Counted from the first letter of the stretch, positions 46,999 to 55,569 are shown. The stretch is 64,000 nucleotides of DNA from Roseovarius nubinhibens ISM (GCF_000152625.1 NZ_CH724156.1:2320687-2384686); one strand, 5' to 3'. The notes: a model not told the origin generated them from the sequence alone. A program made the numbers and translations.

Positions 46999-48351
46999 TC
47001 AGACGCGTTCAAACCCGCGCTTGAGTTCGTAATCGGTAACGATCCGGTCGAAATCCTCGAGCTCGACCTCGGCAGCGCGGGCGTAATGCGTCACCACCTC
47101 CTCGCCCAGCGCCTTGCGCAGCATGGAAGACCCCAAAAGCGCCTCGCGCGCGTCGCGCAGATTGCCGGGGATGAGCCCGGTGTCCTCGCCATAGGCGTCG
47201 CCCTTGAACGGGGCGGGCAGGCTCAGCTTTTCCTCGATCCCGGCGATGCCCGCGGCGAGCAGGGCCGCCATGGCGAGATAGGGGTTGATGTCCGAGCCGC
47301 CGACGCGGCATTCGACGCGCACCGCCTTGGTGCCTTCGCCGCAGAGCCGGTAGCCCGCGGTGCGGTTGTCCACCGACCAGATGATCCGCGTCGGCGCGAA
47401 GGTGCCTTTGACGAAACGCTTGTAGCTGTTGATATAGGGCGCGAAGAAATAGGTCATGTCGGGCGCGTATTTGAGCAGGCCCGCCATGTAATGTTTCATC
47501 AGCTCGCTCATGCCGAGCGGGTCGTTCGCGTCATAGAAGGCCGGTTTGCCCTCTTTCCACAGCGATTGGTGGACATGGCTCGAGCTGCCGACCTTGTCGT
47601 GATGCCATTTCGGCAGGAAGCTCGCGGCATGGCCCTGCTGCCACGAGATTTCCTTGACCGCATGTTTGGCGATCGTGTGGTAATCGGCGGTGTCGAGCGC
47701 CGCGGCATATTTGATGTTGAGCTCTTCCTGACCGGCCTCGGCCTCGCCCTTGGAATTCTCGATGGGAATGCCCGCGTTCCACAGATGGTTGCGGATCGGG
47801 CGCATCACATGCTCTTCCTTGGTGGTCTGGAAGATGTTGTAATCCTCGTTATAGCCGGAATAGGGCTGCAGATCGCGGTAGCCGTCCTTGCGCAGCTCTT
47901 CAAAGCTCTTCTCGAAGAGGAAGAATTCCAACTCGGTCGCCATCATCGCGTCAAAGCCCATGGCGTCGAGCCGGGCGAGCTGTTTCTTGAGCATGGCGCG
48001 CGGCGAATGCGGCACCGGTTCATGCGTGTGGTGGTCGAGCACGTCGCACAGCACCATCACCGTGCCTTCGAGCCAGGGCACCGGGCGCAGCGTTGTGAGA
48101 TCGGGCTTCATCACATAATCGCCATAGCCCTGCTCCCAAGAGGTCGAGGCAAAGCCCTCGGGCGTGGCCATCTCGAGATCGGTGGCCAGCAGGTAGTTGC
48201 AGCAATGGGTTTCTTCCCAGGCGCTGGCGATGAAATGCCCGGCGTGGAACCGTTTGCCCATCAGGCGGCCCTGCATGTCCACGAGGCATGCGAGGACGGT
48301 ATCGACGCTGCCATCGGCAACCTGGTCTTTCAACGTATCGAAGGAGAGCAT
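46999..48351 (-). CDS. Glutamine-synthetase homologue, probable gamma-glutamyl-amine synthetase
   Basis: A 450-residue GS-fold ligase. Metal and glutamate motifs are kept: ATELEFFLFEK, EISWQQGHAASFLPKWHH, GSSSHVHQSLW, INSYKRFV and RVECRVGGSDINPYLA. The adenylylation-loop Tyr region of GlnA is not evident, and the family resembles PuuA/GlnA4-type enzymes that join glutamate to an amine. In this operon it stands with a TRAP importer, an alcohol and an aldehyde dehydrogenase, which suggests an amino alcohol as the acceptor. The start at 48351 is used; the extension to 48402 runs into the leader hairpins. Confidence 0.82.
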   Translation of the reverse strand: MLSFDTLKDQVADGSVDTVLACLVDMQGRLMGKRFHAGHFIASAWEETHCCNYLLATDLEMATPEGFASTSWEQGYGDYVMKPDLTTLRPVPWLEGTVMVLCDVLDHHTHEPVPHSPRAMLKKQLARLDAMGFDAMMATELEFFLFEKSFEELRKDGYRDLQPYSGYNEDYNIFQTTKEEHVMRPIRNHLWNAGIPIENSKGEAEAGQEELNIKYAAALDTADYHTIAKHAVKEISWQQGHAASFLPKWHHDKVGSSSHVHQSLWKEGKPAFYDANDPLGMSELMKHYMAGLLKYAPDMTYFFAPYINSYKRFVKGTFAPTRIIWSVDNRTAGYRLCGEGTKAVRVECRVGGSDINPYLAMAALLAAGIAGIEEKLSLPAPFKGDAYGEDTGLIPGNLRDAREALLGSSMLRKALGEEVVTHYARAAEVELEDFDRIVTDYELKRGFERV

Positions 48352-48375
48352 GAGCGGCCCTTTGTTGTTGCGGCC

Positions 48376-48443
48376 AAAACGCTTGGCGAAGCGTTTTGCC
48401 AAATTCCTGTGGAGGAATTTGGCCCACCCGGAAGCGGGCCAAA
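48376..48443 (-). promoter_or_regulatory. Three overlapping hairpins between dctP and the GS homologue
   Basis: AAAACGCTT-GGCG-AAGCGTTTT (48376-48397), GCCAAATTCC-TGTGGA-GGAATTTGGC (48398-48423) and TTTGGCCC...GGGCCAAA (48418-48443). The second and third share TTTGGC, so only one can form at a time. The spacer has 111 bases and no gene. Confidence 0.75.
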
Positions 48444-48462
48444 TCCGATTGCGAAACCTCTA

Positions 48463-49497
48463 TCAGGTGTAGCGGTAGGGCCGACCGGCTTTTTGCATGT
48501 CGGCGTTGTATTTTTTGAAGATTTCGACGACGCGCGCCTTGGTCTCGGATTCGGCGGCGATCTCGTCCCAGAAGGTGAGCGCGGCGTCTTCGACCTTGGC
48601 CCATTCTTCGTCGGGGATCGTGGTCAGCTTCATCTTGTCGCCATTGACGCGCAGCGAGGCTTCGCCACCCCAATACCACCACTGACGGTAGTAATGCGAC
48701 TGGTCACAGCAGACGCGGAACAGCGTTTGCAGGTCTTCGGGCAGCTCGTCCCAGCGGCCTTGGTTGGCAAAGAACGACCCGGCCCAAGCGCCCGAGATGT
48801 TGTTGGTGAGGAAATAGTTGGTCACATCGGCCCAGCCGACGGTGTAATCCTCGGTGATGCCCGACCAGGCGATGCCGTCGAGCTCGCCGGTTTGCACGGC
48901 AACCTCGATGTCTTCCCACGGCAGGGTCACCGGCACGACGCCGAACTGCGCGAGGAAGCGACCGGCGGTGGGGAAGGTAAAGACCCGCTTGCCTTCGAGA
49001 TCGGCGAGGCTGTTGATCGGGTCCTTGGTGGCGAAATGGCAGGGGTCCCAGGACCCGGCCGAGATATGTTTGACGCCGACCTTGGAATATTCCTCGTCCC
49101 AGATTTCATTCAGACCGTATTGGTTGAAGAGCACCGGCACATCGAGGGAATAGCGCGAGGCAAAGGGGAAGTAGCCGCCAAAGACGGTGACTTCGGTGGG
49201 CGAGGCCATGCTGTCGTCATCGGATTGCACCGCGTCAATCGTGCCGCGCTGCATGGCGCGGAAAAGCTCGCCCGTGGGCACCAGCTGATCGGCGAAGAAG
49301 AGCTCGATCTGCATCCGGTCGCCGGCGATCTTGTTGAACATATCGATGGCGGGTTTCACCACATGTTCGGCCAGCGCGGGACCGGCGTAGGTCTGCATCC
49401 GCCATTTGATCGTCGATTGCGCGATGGCCGGGGTCGCCAGCGGCGCGGCGGCGGCACCGACGGCGGCCGTGGTTAAGAACTTGCGTCTTGTGGTCAT
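48463..49497 (-). CDS. dctP: TRAP transporter substrate-binding protein DctP
   Basis: A 344-residue periplasmic receptor with a Tat signal (TTRRKFLTTAAVGAAAAP, cleavage near AIAQS). Family blocks are GDRMQIELFFADQLVPTGE, LADLEGKRVFTFPTAGRFL and VQTGELDGIAWSG. The pocket is rich in aromatic residues (QSHYYRQWWYWGG), which would suit a small organic cation or alcohol as well as an acid. It follows the permease genes in the operon, the reverse of the commonest order. Confidence 0.88.
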   Translation of the reverse strand: MTTRRKFLTTAAVGAAAAPLATPAIAQSTIKWRMQTYAGPALAEHVVKPAIDMFNKIAGDRMQIELFFADQLVPTGELFRAMQRGTIDAVQSDDDSMASPTEVTVFGGYFPFASRYSLDVPVLFNQYGLNEIWDEEYSKVGVKHISAGSWDPCHFATKDPINSLADLEGKRVFTFPTAGRFLAQFGVVPVTLPWEDIEVAVQTGELDGIAWSGITEDYTVGWADVTNYFLTNNISGAWAGSFFANQGRWDELPEDLQTLFRVCCDQSHYYRQWWYWGGEASLRVNGDKMKLTTIPDEEWAKVEDAALTFWDEIAAESETKARVVEIFKKYNADMQKAGRPYRYT

Positions 49498-49545
49498 GGT
49501 CTCTCTCCTTTGTTGAACGAGGTGCCCCTTGCGGGGTCTTGGTGG

Positions 49546-50868
49546 TTATTTTCCGTAGACATAGTCGGGCAGCCAGAGCGCGATCTGCGGGAAGACCATC
49601 ACCAGTGTCAGCGCGACAGCCATCACGAGGACGAAGGGGATGATCGACACATAGATGTCGCGAAGCCCGATTTCCGGCGGGGCCATGGCCCGCATCAGAA
49701 AGAGGTTATAGCCGAAGGGCGGCGTCATATAGGCGATCTGCGTGGTGATCGTATAGAGTACACCATACCATATGAGATCGAACCCCAGCTCGCCCACCAG
49801 CGGCACATAGAGCGGCGCCACGATGACCAGCATCGCCGTGTCGTCGAGAAACGTGCCCATGATGATGAAGCTGAGCTGCATCAGGATCAGGATCGCCCAA
49901 GGCCCGAGGCCGAGCTGCGAGGTGAAGAGATCCTCGATGGCCTTGACCGCGCCGAGCCCGTCGAAAATCGCGCCAAAGCCCAGGGCCGCGAGGATGATCC
50001 ACATGAACATGCAAGAAATGCCGAGCGTGTTGCGCACCGAGTTTTCAAAGACTTCGCGGGTCATCCGGCCCTTGAGCACGGCGGCGAGAAAGGCGGTCAT
50101 CGCGCCGATGGCCGAGCTTTCGACAAGCGAGGTCCAGCCGTTGACGAAGGGCACCATCATCGCGGCAAAGATCGCCAGCGGCAGGATGCCCGCGCCCAAG
50201 AGCCGCATCTTTTCCGCCATCGGCACGCGGCGCTCTTCTTCCGGCAGGACCGGGCCGAGATCGGGCTGCAGACGGCAGCGCACATAGATGTAGATGATGA
50301 ACATCGCGGCCATCAACAGCCCCGGCAGCACACCTGCGAGCCAGAGCTGCCCCACCGGCTGCCGCGCGATCATCGCATAGAGGACGAGCACCACCGAGGG
50401 CGGCACGAGAATACCTAAGGAAGAGCCTGCCTGAATGACCCCGGTTACCATGATCTTGTCATAGCCCCGGCGCAGCAGTTCCGGCAGGGCGATGGTCGCC
50501 CCGATGGCCATGCCCGCCACCGACAGGCCGTTCATCGCGGAAATCAGCACCATGAGGCCGATCGTGCCAATGGCCAGACCGCCGCGCACCGGGCCCATCC
50601 AGACATGGAACATCTTGTAGAGATCATCGGCGATGCGGCTCTCGGAGAGCACATAGCCCATGAAGATGAACATCGGCAGGGTGAGCAGCGGATACCATTT
50701 CATCAGCTTCATCGCCGCCGAGAAGGGCACATCGACGCCGCCCGTGCCCCAGAGCAAAAGCCCTGCCGCCGCGCCGACAAAGCCGATGGCGCCAAAGACA
50801 CGCTGCCCGGTGAGCAGCATCAGCATCATCGAGCTGAACATCAGCAGCGCGATCATTTCGTAGGACAT
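49546..50868 (-). CDS. dctM: TRAP transporter large permease DctM
   Basis: A 440-residue membrane protein with about twelve helices. It begins MIALLMFSSMMLMLLTGQRVF and contains the family motif SGLSVAGMAIGATIALPELLRRGYD (partly cited) and PSVVLVLYAMIARQPVGQLWLAG. The start overlaps the DctQ stop as TGATG. It moves the substrate with sodium ions. Confidence 0.92.
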   Translation of the reverse strand: MSYEMIALLMFSSMMLMLLTGQRVFGAIGFVGAAAGLLLWGTGGVDVPFSAAMKLMKWYPLLTLPMFIFMGYVLSESRIADDLYKMFHVWMGPVRGGLAIGTIGLMVLISAMNGLSVAGMAIGATIALPELLRRGYDKIMVTGVIQAGSSLGILVPPSVVLVLYAMIARQPVGQLWLAGVLPGLLMAAMFIIYIYVRCRLQPDLGPVLPEEERRVPMAEKMRLLGAGILPLAIFAAMMVPFVNGWTSLVESSAIGAMTAFLAAVLKGRMTREVFENSVRNTLGISCMFMWIILAALGFGAIFDGLGAVKAIEDLFTSQLGLGPWAILILMQLSFIIMGTFLDDTAMLVIVAPLYVPLVGELGFDLIWYGVLYTITTQIAYMTPPFGYNLFLMRAMAPPEIGLRDIYVSIIPFVLVMAVALTLVMVFPQIALWLPDYVYGK

Positions 50869-51464
50869 CAGACCTCCACTCCGCGCAGACGCGCGATGTC
50901 ACGGAAAAACTCGGCCAGGCATTGCAGGAGCATCAGGAAGACGCCGAAACAGAGCAGCGCCTTGACCGGCCAGATATAAGGGCGCCAGGCGCTGCGGCTG
51001 CGTTCGAGAAAGCCGAGCTTTTCCCCCGCCGCGTCAGAGCCTTCGGTGACCAGCGTCACCAGCAGATCCCAGAAGAAGGAAAACGGCTCGGTGCCGAAAT
51101 AGCCGAGCGAATAGGCGGTCGAGCCGACCGCGCCATAGAGCAGCACGCCGAGGTAGAACATCAGGAACAGAACGGTGATCCCGTCCATCCAGGCCTTGGT
51201 CCGTGGCGACCATTCGCCATAAAAGAGGTCCATCCGCACATTCGAGCCAAGCTGGATCGAATAGGGCCCGCCGAGCACGTAATAGGCGACCATGACGAAC
51301 TGGGCCATTTCCAGTGTCCAGAGCGACGGGTTGAAGAACGTCTTGGACACCGAGGACCAGAGCAGCACGCCGATCAGCGCAAAGATCAGATACATGGTGA
51401 TGCGGCCGATGAAACGGTTCATCGCATCGACCCCGTGGATATAGCCGAGAATGAGTCTAGGCAT
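50868..51464 (-). CDS. dctQ: TRAP transporter small permease DctQ
   Basis: A 198-residue protein with four membrane helices and the conserved region FVMVAYYVLGGPYSIQLGSNVRMDL (partly cited) that includes R, V and D of the DctQ motif. The start at 51464 overlaps the amidohydrolase stop by eight bases (ATGCCTAG), so it is coupled to it. The extension to 51488 is rejected. Confidence 0.88.
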   Translation of the reverse strand: MPRLILGYIHGVDAMNRFIGRITMYLIFALIGVLLWSSVSKTFFNPSLWTLEMAQFVMVAYYVLGGPYSIQLGSNVRMDLFYGEWSPRTKAWMDGITVLFLMFYLGVLLYGAVGSTAYSLGYFGTEPFSFFWDLLVTLVTEGSDAAGEKLGFLERSRSAWRPYIWPVKALLCFGVFLMLLQCLAEFFRDIARLRGVEV

Positions 51465-52269
51465 TCTGTGCCCTCCCGGTCTTGGCACCCGATGACCCCC
51501 CGGCCCCCAGAGCGTCGAGCGCCGGGCGCAAAAGCGTCAGCATCTCGTCGGTCATCTGCGCCTCGTCAGCGGCATTGGTCAGCAGATCGTTGCGGATCTC
51601 GATCATCACATTCGGCAGGCCCCGGGTGATGCCGTATTCCTTGAGCGAATGGGTGACGCCATCCTGCGGGCCGTAGGGCTCGTTCCGCTCGACACGGCGA
51701 TGCGGCAGGCGGTGCGCCTGATCGAGCATCGCATCGGCAAGACCTGCATCCTCGTCATGCAGAATGCCGATTTCGACGGCGCGGGGGCGGTCGTTATAGA
51801 CGGGCGTAAAGCTGTGGATGGTGATGAGGAGGCTTGGCTGACCGGCCTCTGCACGGGCATCCAAGAGCCGGTACACCGCGTCGCGGAAGGGCAGGTAGAC
51901 CCGATCGACCCGGGCCTGGCGGGAGGCGTCATCAAGATCGCGATTGCCGGGGACAGAGATTTTCTCTGATTGGGACGGCATGGCCGAGGCCGCATGCGGC
52001 GGGCGGTTGCAATCATAGACCAGCCGCGAGACCGTCGAGGCCACCAAAGGCGCGTCGAGCGCCTGCGACAGGCCCAGCGCCACGGCGCGCGCGCCCGGGT
52101 CCCATGCGGCATGGCTCTGCCGGTCCGCCTCTGCGAGGCCGAGATCGCCGAAGTCATCGGGAAAACGGTTCGATGCATGTTCACAGAGAATCACCGCCGC
52201 GCCCTGACCCTGTGGGTTGATCAGCTCGACCGCCTGCAAATCCTGAGTGTCGCGCAATTCTGTTGCCAA
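51457..52269 (-). CDS. N-formylglutamate amidohydrolase family protein
   Basis: A 270-residue zinc amidohydrolase of the N-formylglutamate deformylase family (PF05013). Motifs are ILCEHASNRFPDD, YDCNRPP, TIHSFTPVYNDRPR and IEIRNDL. It starts with TTG, seven bases after AGGGGG; no other in-frame start lies near. First gene of the operon behind the regulated promoter. No histidine-degradation gene is close, so the substrate is unlikely to be N-formylglutamate; cleavage of a gamma-glutamyl amide is my inference. Confidence 0.85.
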   Translation of the reverse strand: MATELRDTQDLQAVELINPQGQGAAVILCEHASNRFPDDFGDLGLAEADRQSHAAWDPGARAVALGLSQALDAPLVASTVSRLVYDCNRPPHAASAMPSQSEKISVPGNRDLDDASRQARVDRVYLPFRDAVYRLLDARAEAGQPSLLITIHSFTPVYNDRPRAVEIGILHDEDAGLADAMLDQAHRLPHRRVERNEPYGPQDGVTHSLKEYGITRGLPNVMIEIRNDLLTNAADEAQMTDEMLTLLRPALDALGAGGSSGAKTGRAQNA

Positions 52270-52283
52270 ATTCCGTCCCCCTT

Positions 52284-52329
52284 TGAAAAAATGTTTTCAC
52301 AAGCGGGAAAGCCTGTCAATATATTCACA
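52284..52329. promoter_or_regulatory. Divergent promoter with two palindromes, RpiR control region
   Basis: Palindrome 1 is TGAAAA-AATG-TTTTCA (52284-52299); palindrome 2 is TGTCAATATATTCACA (52314-52329, 14 of 16 symmetric). On the minus strand TTGACA (rc of 52314-52319), 17 bases, then AAACAT form a promoter for the amidohydrolase operon, with palindrome 1 on the -10. On the + strand TTCACA (52296-52301), 18 bases, then TATATT (52320-52325) form a promoter for rpiR. Each palindrome thus covers elements of both promoters. TGAAA...TTTCA is typical of RpiR-family operators. Confidence 0.7.
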
Positions 52330-52390
52330 GTGAGCCCGGAGAAGAATTTGATCAAAGGCGCCCGACGGGAGGGGCCAAGGGAGGGACGAG

Positions 52391-53269
52391 GTGCCGGAGA
52401 CAGACGAAACCGTCCGCGATCTGATCCGCGCGCATTACGAGGATCTGACCCAGACCGAGCGCAAATGCGCCAATGCGCTGTTGCAGGATTATCCCGGCGC
52501 GGGGCTGGCCTCGATCACCGAGGTGGCGGCCAATGCCGACGTGTCGACGCCGACCGTGGCGCGGATGGTGCAAAAGCTCGGCTTCAAGGGGTTTCCGCAG
52601 TTCCACAAGGCGCTGCTGCAGGAGTTGCAAGCCAAGGTCTCGGGGCCGACACAGCGCCGCGATGCCTGGGCCTCGGAGGCCCCGGCGGCGCATCTTCTCA
52701 ACCGGTTTTCGCAAGCAGTGACCCACAATCTGGAGCAGACCTTTTCGCATGTGGACAGCGACCGGTTCGACGCCTCGGTGGCGCTGCTGTCGCGCACGGA
52801 AGGCCAGCTTTATATCGTTGGCGGGCGGATCACCCGGAGCCTCGCCGATTATGCCTTTACCCATTTTCAGGCGATCCGGCCGGGGGTGGTGCATATGACC
52901 TCCTCCGCCGCCACCTGGCCGCATTACGTGCTCGATATGGGGCCGGGGGACACGCTGTTGATCTTCGATATCCGGCGCTATGAGGCGAACCTCTTGCGAC
53001 TGGCGGAACTCGCGTCAGAGCGCGGCGTCAAGGTGGTGCTCATCACCGATCAATGGACCTCGCCGGTGGCGCGGGTGAGCGACCATGCCTTCACCTGCTG
53101 GGTCGAGATCCCGTCAGGTTGGGACAGCAATATCTCGACCATGATGCTGCTCGAGGCGATGATCGCCGCCGTGCAGGAGAGCCGCTGGCCCGAGGCGCGC
53201 AAACGTTATGAAGAGCTCGACCAGATCTTTGATCAAACGCGGCTCTTTCGCAGGCCGGGCAGCAGCTAG
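52391..53269 (+). CDS. RpiR-family transcriptional regulator
   Basis: A 292-residue regulator with an N-terminal helix-turn-helix (ITEVAANADVSTPTVARMVQKLGFKGF, partly cited) and a C-terminal SIS domain (LYIVGGRITRSLADY, DTLLIFDIRRYEANL) that usually binds a phosphosugar or similar small effector. It starts with GTG after GGGAGG. It is divergent from, and probably controls, the TRAP/gamma-glutamyl operon; the true effector is then likely an intermediate of that route. Confidence 0.88.
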   Translation: MPETDETVRDLIRAHYEDLTQTERKCANALLQDYPGAGLASITEVAANADVSTPTVARMVQKLGFKGFPQFHKALLQELQAKVSGPTQRRDAWASEAPAAHLLNRFSQAVTHNLEQTFSHVDSDRFDASVALLSRTEGQLYIVGGRITRSLADYAFTHFQAIRPGVVHMTSSAATWPHYVLDMGPGDTLLIFDIRRYEANLLRLAELASERGVKVVLITDQWTSPVARVSDHAFTCWVEIPSGWDSNISTMMLLEAMIAAVQESRWPEARKRYEELDQIFDQTRLFRRPGSS

Positions 53270-53271
53270 CC

Positions 53272-54384
53272 CTATTGCGCTTGGGCGTAGAGATAGCCCA
53301 GACCGGCGGCGAGCAGCGCGCCGAGGATGACGGCGATGGTGATCTTGATGGCCGACCAAGGGCGTTCGCCCTGCACCCGGCCAGTGCGGCCATTGACCAC
53401 GAACCGGTAGGTTTTGCCGCGGTATTTATAGGCCGCGAGCCAGACCGGCAGCAGGATATGTTTGAAGGTCACGTCGCTGATCGCGGTGTCGATATCGTGG
53501 ATGCGCTGGCGGTCGCCGCCGATGTCGAATTTCACGTCGCGGGCGATCACCCGGTCCATATGGGCGCGGGCCTCGTCAAAGCCGGTGTCGAGATCGACCG
53601 TATAGGCCTCGGCCCGAAATCCGGCAAGATATTCAGGACGATAGGGTTCGAGCGCCGCGAGATCCCAGGGCTCTAGCGCGTCGGTATAGCGTTTCGGCAG
53701 GGAGGTGGAGCCGAGCACGAGCACGTCGTCGAAGAAGCGCGCGACGCGGCCTGTGACGGCGCGCCAGCGGATTTTGGCGACGCGCTGGGTCTGGCGTTTG
53801 CCGTCGCGCATGACGGTGCGGTTCTCGTAATAGACCGTGCCGCGTTCGCCGCGATAGCGGCTTTTCGTATCGGCGTCGAAGGTCCAGTAGGGGACGTAAA
53901 TTCCCTGCATTTTCCGACCCTTGCGGGCATATTCCTGCAGCCCGCCGGGGGCAAACCAGAGCCCTCCGAGCCAGTCGGTCATGGCCTGCCGCGCGGCGCG
54001 TTCTTCGAGGGCGAAGGGGAGGAGGGCGCGGGGTTTTATGTGGCGGTTGGGGCCGGTGTCGGTGACCACGGGGGTGGCGCAGAACGGGCATTCGGCGGCG
54101 TGGGTGGCGGCGTCAAACTCGAACACCGCGCCGCAGTTGGGGCAATTGACCGTGCGCGTTTCTTCGATTTCTTGCGCAGGCAGCAAGTCATTGATGGCGC
54201 TGCGAAAATCGAGCTCGTTGATGGCGTGGGGGGCGCTGGCGCGTTCGATCTCGCGGGTGTTGCCGCAGAAATCGCAGACCAGTTGATCGGCGCCCGGGTC
54301 ATAGCGATAGTCGCCGCCGCAATTGTCGCAGGGAAAGCGGTATTGCGTCGGTAAAGCGTCGGTATCTGGTCGGTGCGGAATCAT
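53272..54384 (-). CDS. Zinc-ribbon membrane protein of the TelA/SPFH cluster
   Basis: A 370-residue protein with two zinc ribbons, CDNC...CDFC (about residues 19-40) and CPNC...CPFC (about 80-100), a long soluble domain (IYVPYWTFDADTKSRYRGERG) and one C-terminal helix (AIKITIAVILGALLAAGLGYLY, partly cited). Such proteins are often named after replication factor Y without good reason. The only start is the ATG at 54384; it has no ribosome site, and the first 17 codons run through repeat array C. Last gene of the cluster; its stop lies next to that of rpiR. Confidence 0.78.
   Translation of the reverse strand: MIPHRPDTDALPTQYRFPCDNCGGDYRYDPGADQLVCDFCGNTREIERASAPHAINELDFRSAINDLLPAQEIEETRTVNCPNCGAVFEFDAATHAAECPFCATPVVTDTGPNRHIKPRALLPFALEERAARQAMTDWLGGLWFAPGGLQEYARKGRKMQGIYVPYWTFDADTKSRYRGERGTVYYENRTVMRDGKRQTQRVAKIRWRAVTGRVARFFDDVLVLGSTSLPKRYTDALEPWDLAALEPYRPEYLAGFRAEAYTVDLDTGFDEARAHMDRVIARDVKFDIGGDRQRIHDIDTAISDVTFKHILLPVWLAAYKYRGKTYRFVVNGRTGRVQGERPWSAIKITIAVILGALLAAGLGYLYAQAQ
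54335..54378. repeat. 11-bp direct-repeat array C (consensus CGTCGGTATTG)
   Basis: Units AAGCGGTATTG, CGTCGGTAAAG, CGTCGGTATCT and GGTCGGTGCGG follow at exact 11-bp steps. Unlike arrays A and B it overlaps the 5' end of a gene, the zinc-ribbon protein, where it encodes HRPDTDALPTQYR. Confidence 0.8.
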
Positions 54385-54441
54385 CAGGGCGCCAGCGTTG
54401 GATTTGGGTATTTGTCACCAGAAAGAGCGGGGGCCGCGCGC

Positions 54442-55569
54442 CTAGCCTGCGGGCGGCGGTGGCGGCGGCATGACGGTGAAGAGCTGGGCCAATTCGCGCA
54501 CGTCGCCGGCGCGCAGCCAGCCATCCTGACCCGGGGTCCAGACATGGGTGTCGCGGCTCAGGCTGCCGTCACCGGCCATGCGGCCCATATCGGCCTTGGA
54601 GAAGGGGCCGCGGGTCTGGCCGGCCTCGGCGATATGCCAGACATGTTCCACGGGGGGCGGCGGCGGAGCGGGCTGGGCCTGGGCCGGGCGGGCGCCCCAG
54701 GGGCCGGATTGCGGGCTCTGCTGGCCCGACATCTGCTGTGCCATGGCAAGCCCCATGCCCGCGCCGAGACCGGCGGCCATGCCGCCACCAGCCGGGTTGC
54801 GGGCGGCCTCGGTCATCGCCTCGGCGGCGGAATATTGGGTGAAGCGGCCAAGATCGCCGGCGACGCCCATCGAGGTGCGTTTGTCGAGCGCCGCTTCGAC
54901 GGCGGCGGGCAGCGAGATGTTTTCGATATAGAGCTCGGGGATGGAGAGGCCGTATTCGGCCACGGTGGCGGAGATGGCGGCGGCGACCAGCTTGCCCAGG
55001 TCGGCGGTGTTGGCGGCCATGTCGAGCACCGGGATGCCGGAGCTGGCCAGCACGCGCGAGGCCTCTTGCACGATGATGTTGCGGATCTGGTAGCTGATCT
55101 CGTCCATGGTAAATTCGCCGTCGGTGCCGACGATTTCGACGAGGAATTTCGCGGGGTCCGTGACGCGCACGGAATAGGTGCCATAGGCGCGCAGCCGGGT
55201 CGGGCCGAACTCTGGATCGCGCAGCATGATCGGGTTCTTGGTGCCCCATTTGAGATCGTTGAACCGGGTCGTGTTGACGAAATAGATCTCGGATTTGAAG
55301 GGCGATTTGAAACCGTGATCCCAATGGTTGAGCGTGGTCAGGATCGGCATGTTGTTGGTCTCGAGCATGTAGAGACCGGGGGTGAAGACATCGGCCAGCT
55401 GACCTTCGTGGACGAAGACCGCCGCCTGACCTTCGCGCACGGTGAGCTTGGCACCATATTTGATTTCATGGCCTTCGCGCTCGAACCGCCAGACCATCGT
55501 GTCGCGGGTGTCATCGGTCCAGTGGATGATGTCGATGAATTCGCCGGTGAGAAAATCGAAAATACCCAT
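54442..55569 (-). CDS. SPFH/virion-core-like protein with C-terminal GYF-type domain
   Basis: A 375-residue protein: an N-terminal SPFH domain of the YdjI/virion-core type (AVFVHEGQLADVFTPGLYMLET, partly cited; LRAYGTYSVRV), a glycine/methionine-rich linker (GGGMAAGLGAGMGLAMAQQM), a proline-rich stretch, and a GYF_2-like module (HVWHIAEAGQTRGPFSKADM, then TQVW-like HVWTPGQDGWL). It ends in a polyproline tail. SPFH proteins form membrane-bound rings or scaffolds. It lies between the zinc-ribbon and DUF2927 genes, 19 bases after the latter, and follows the TelA and XpaC genes. Confidence 0.85.
   Translation of the reverse strand: MGIFDFLTGEFIDIIHWTDDTRDTMVWRFEREGHEIKYGAKLTVREGQAAVFVHEGQLADVFTPGLYMLETNNMPILTTLNHWDHGFKSPFKSEIYFVNTTRFNDLKWGTKNPIMLRDPEFGPTRLRAYGTYSVRVTDPAKFLVEIVGTDGEFTMDEISYQIRNIIVQEASRVLASSGIPVLDMAANTADLGKLVAAAISATVAEYGLSIPELYIENISLPAAVEAALDKRTSMGVAGDLGRFTQYSAAEAMTEAARNPAGGGMAAGLGAGMGLAMAQQMSGQQSPQSGPWGARPAQAQPAPPPPPVEHVWHIAEAGQTRGPFSKADMGRMAGDGSLSRDTHVWTPGQDGWLRAGDVRELAQLFTVMPPPPPPAG

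Noticed and set aside
46669-49476. A 935-codon open frame antisense to the aldehyde dehydrogenase, ligase and dctP genes
   Set aside because: It spans three clear genes and has shadow composition.
51457-52269. HutG role in histidine degradation
   Set aside because: No other hut gene is nearby, and the gene is coupled to a TRAP transporter and a GS-like ligase.
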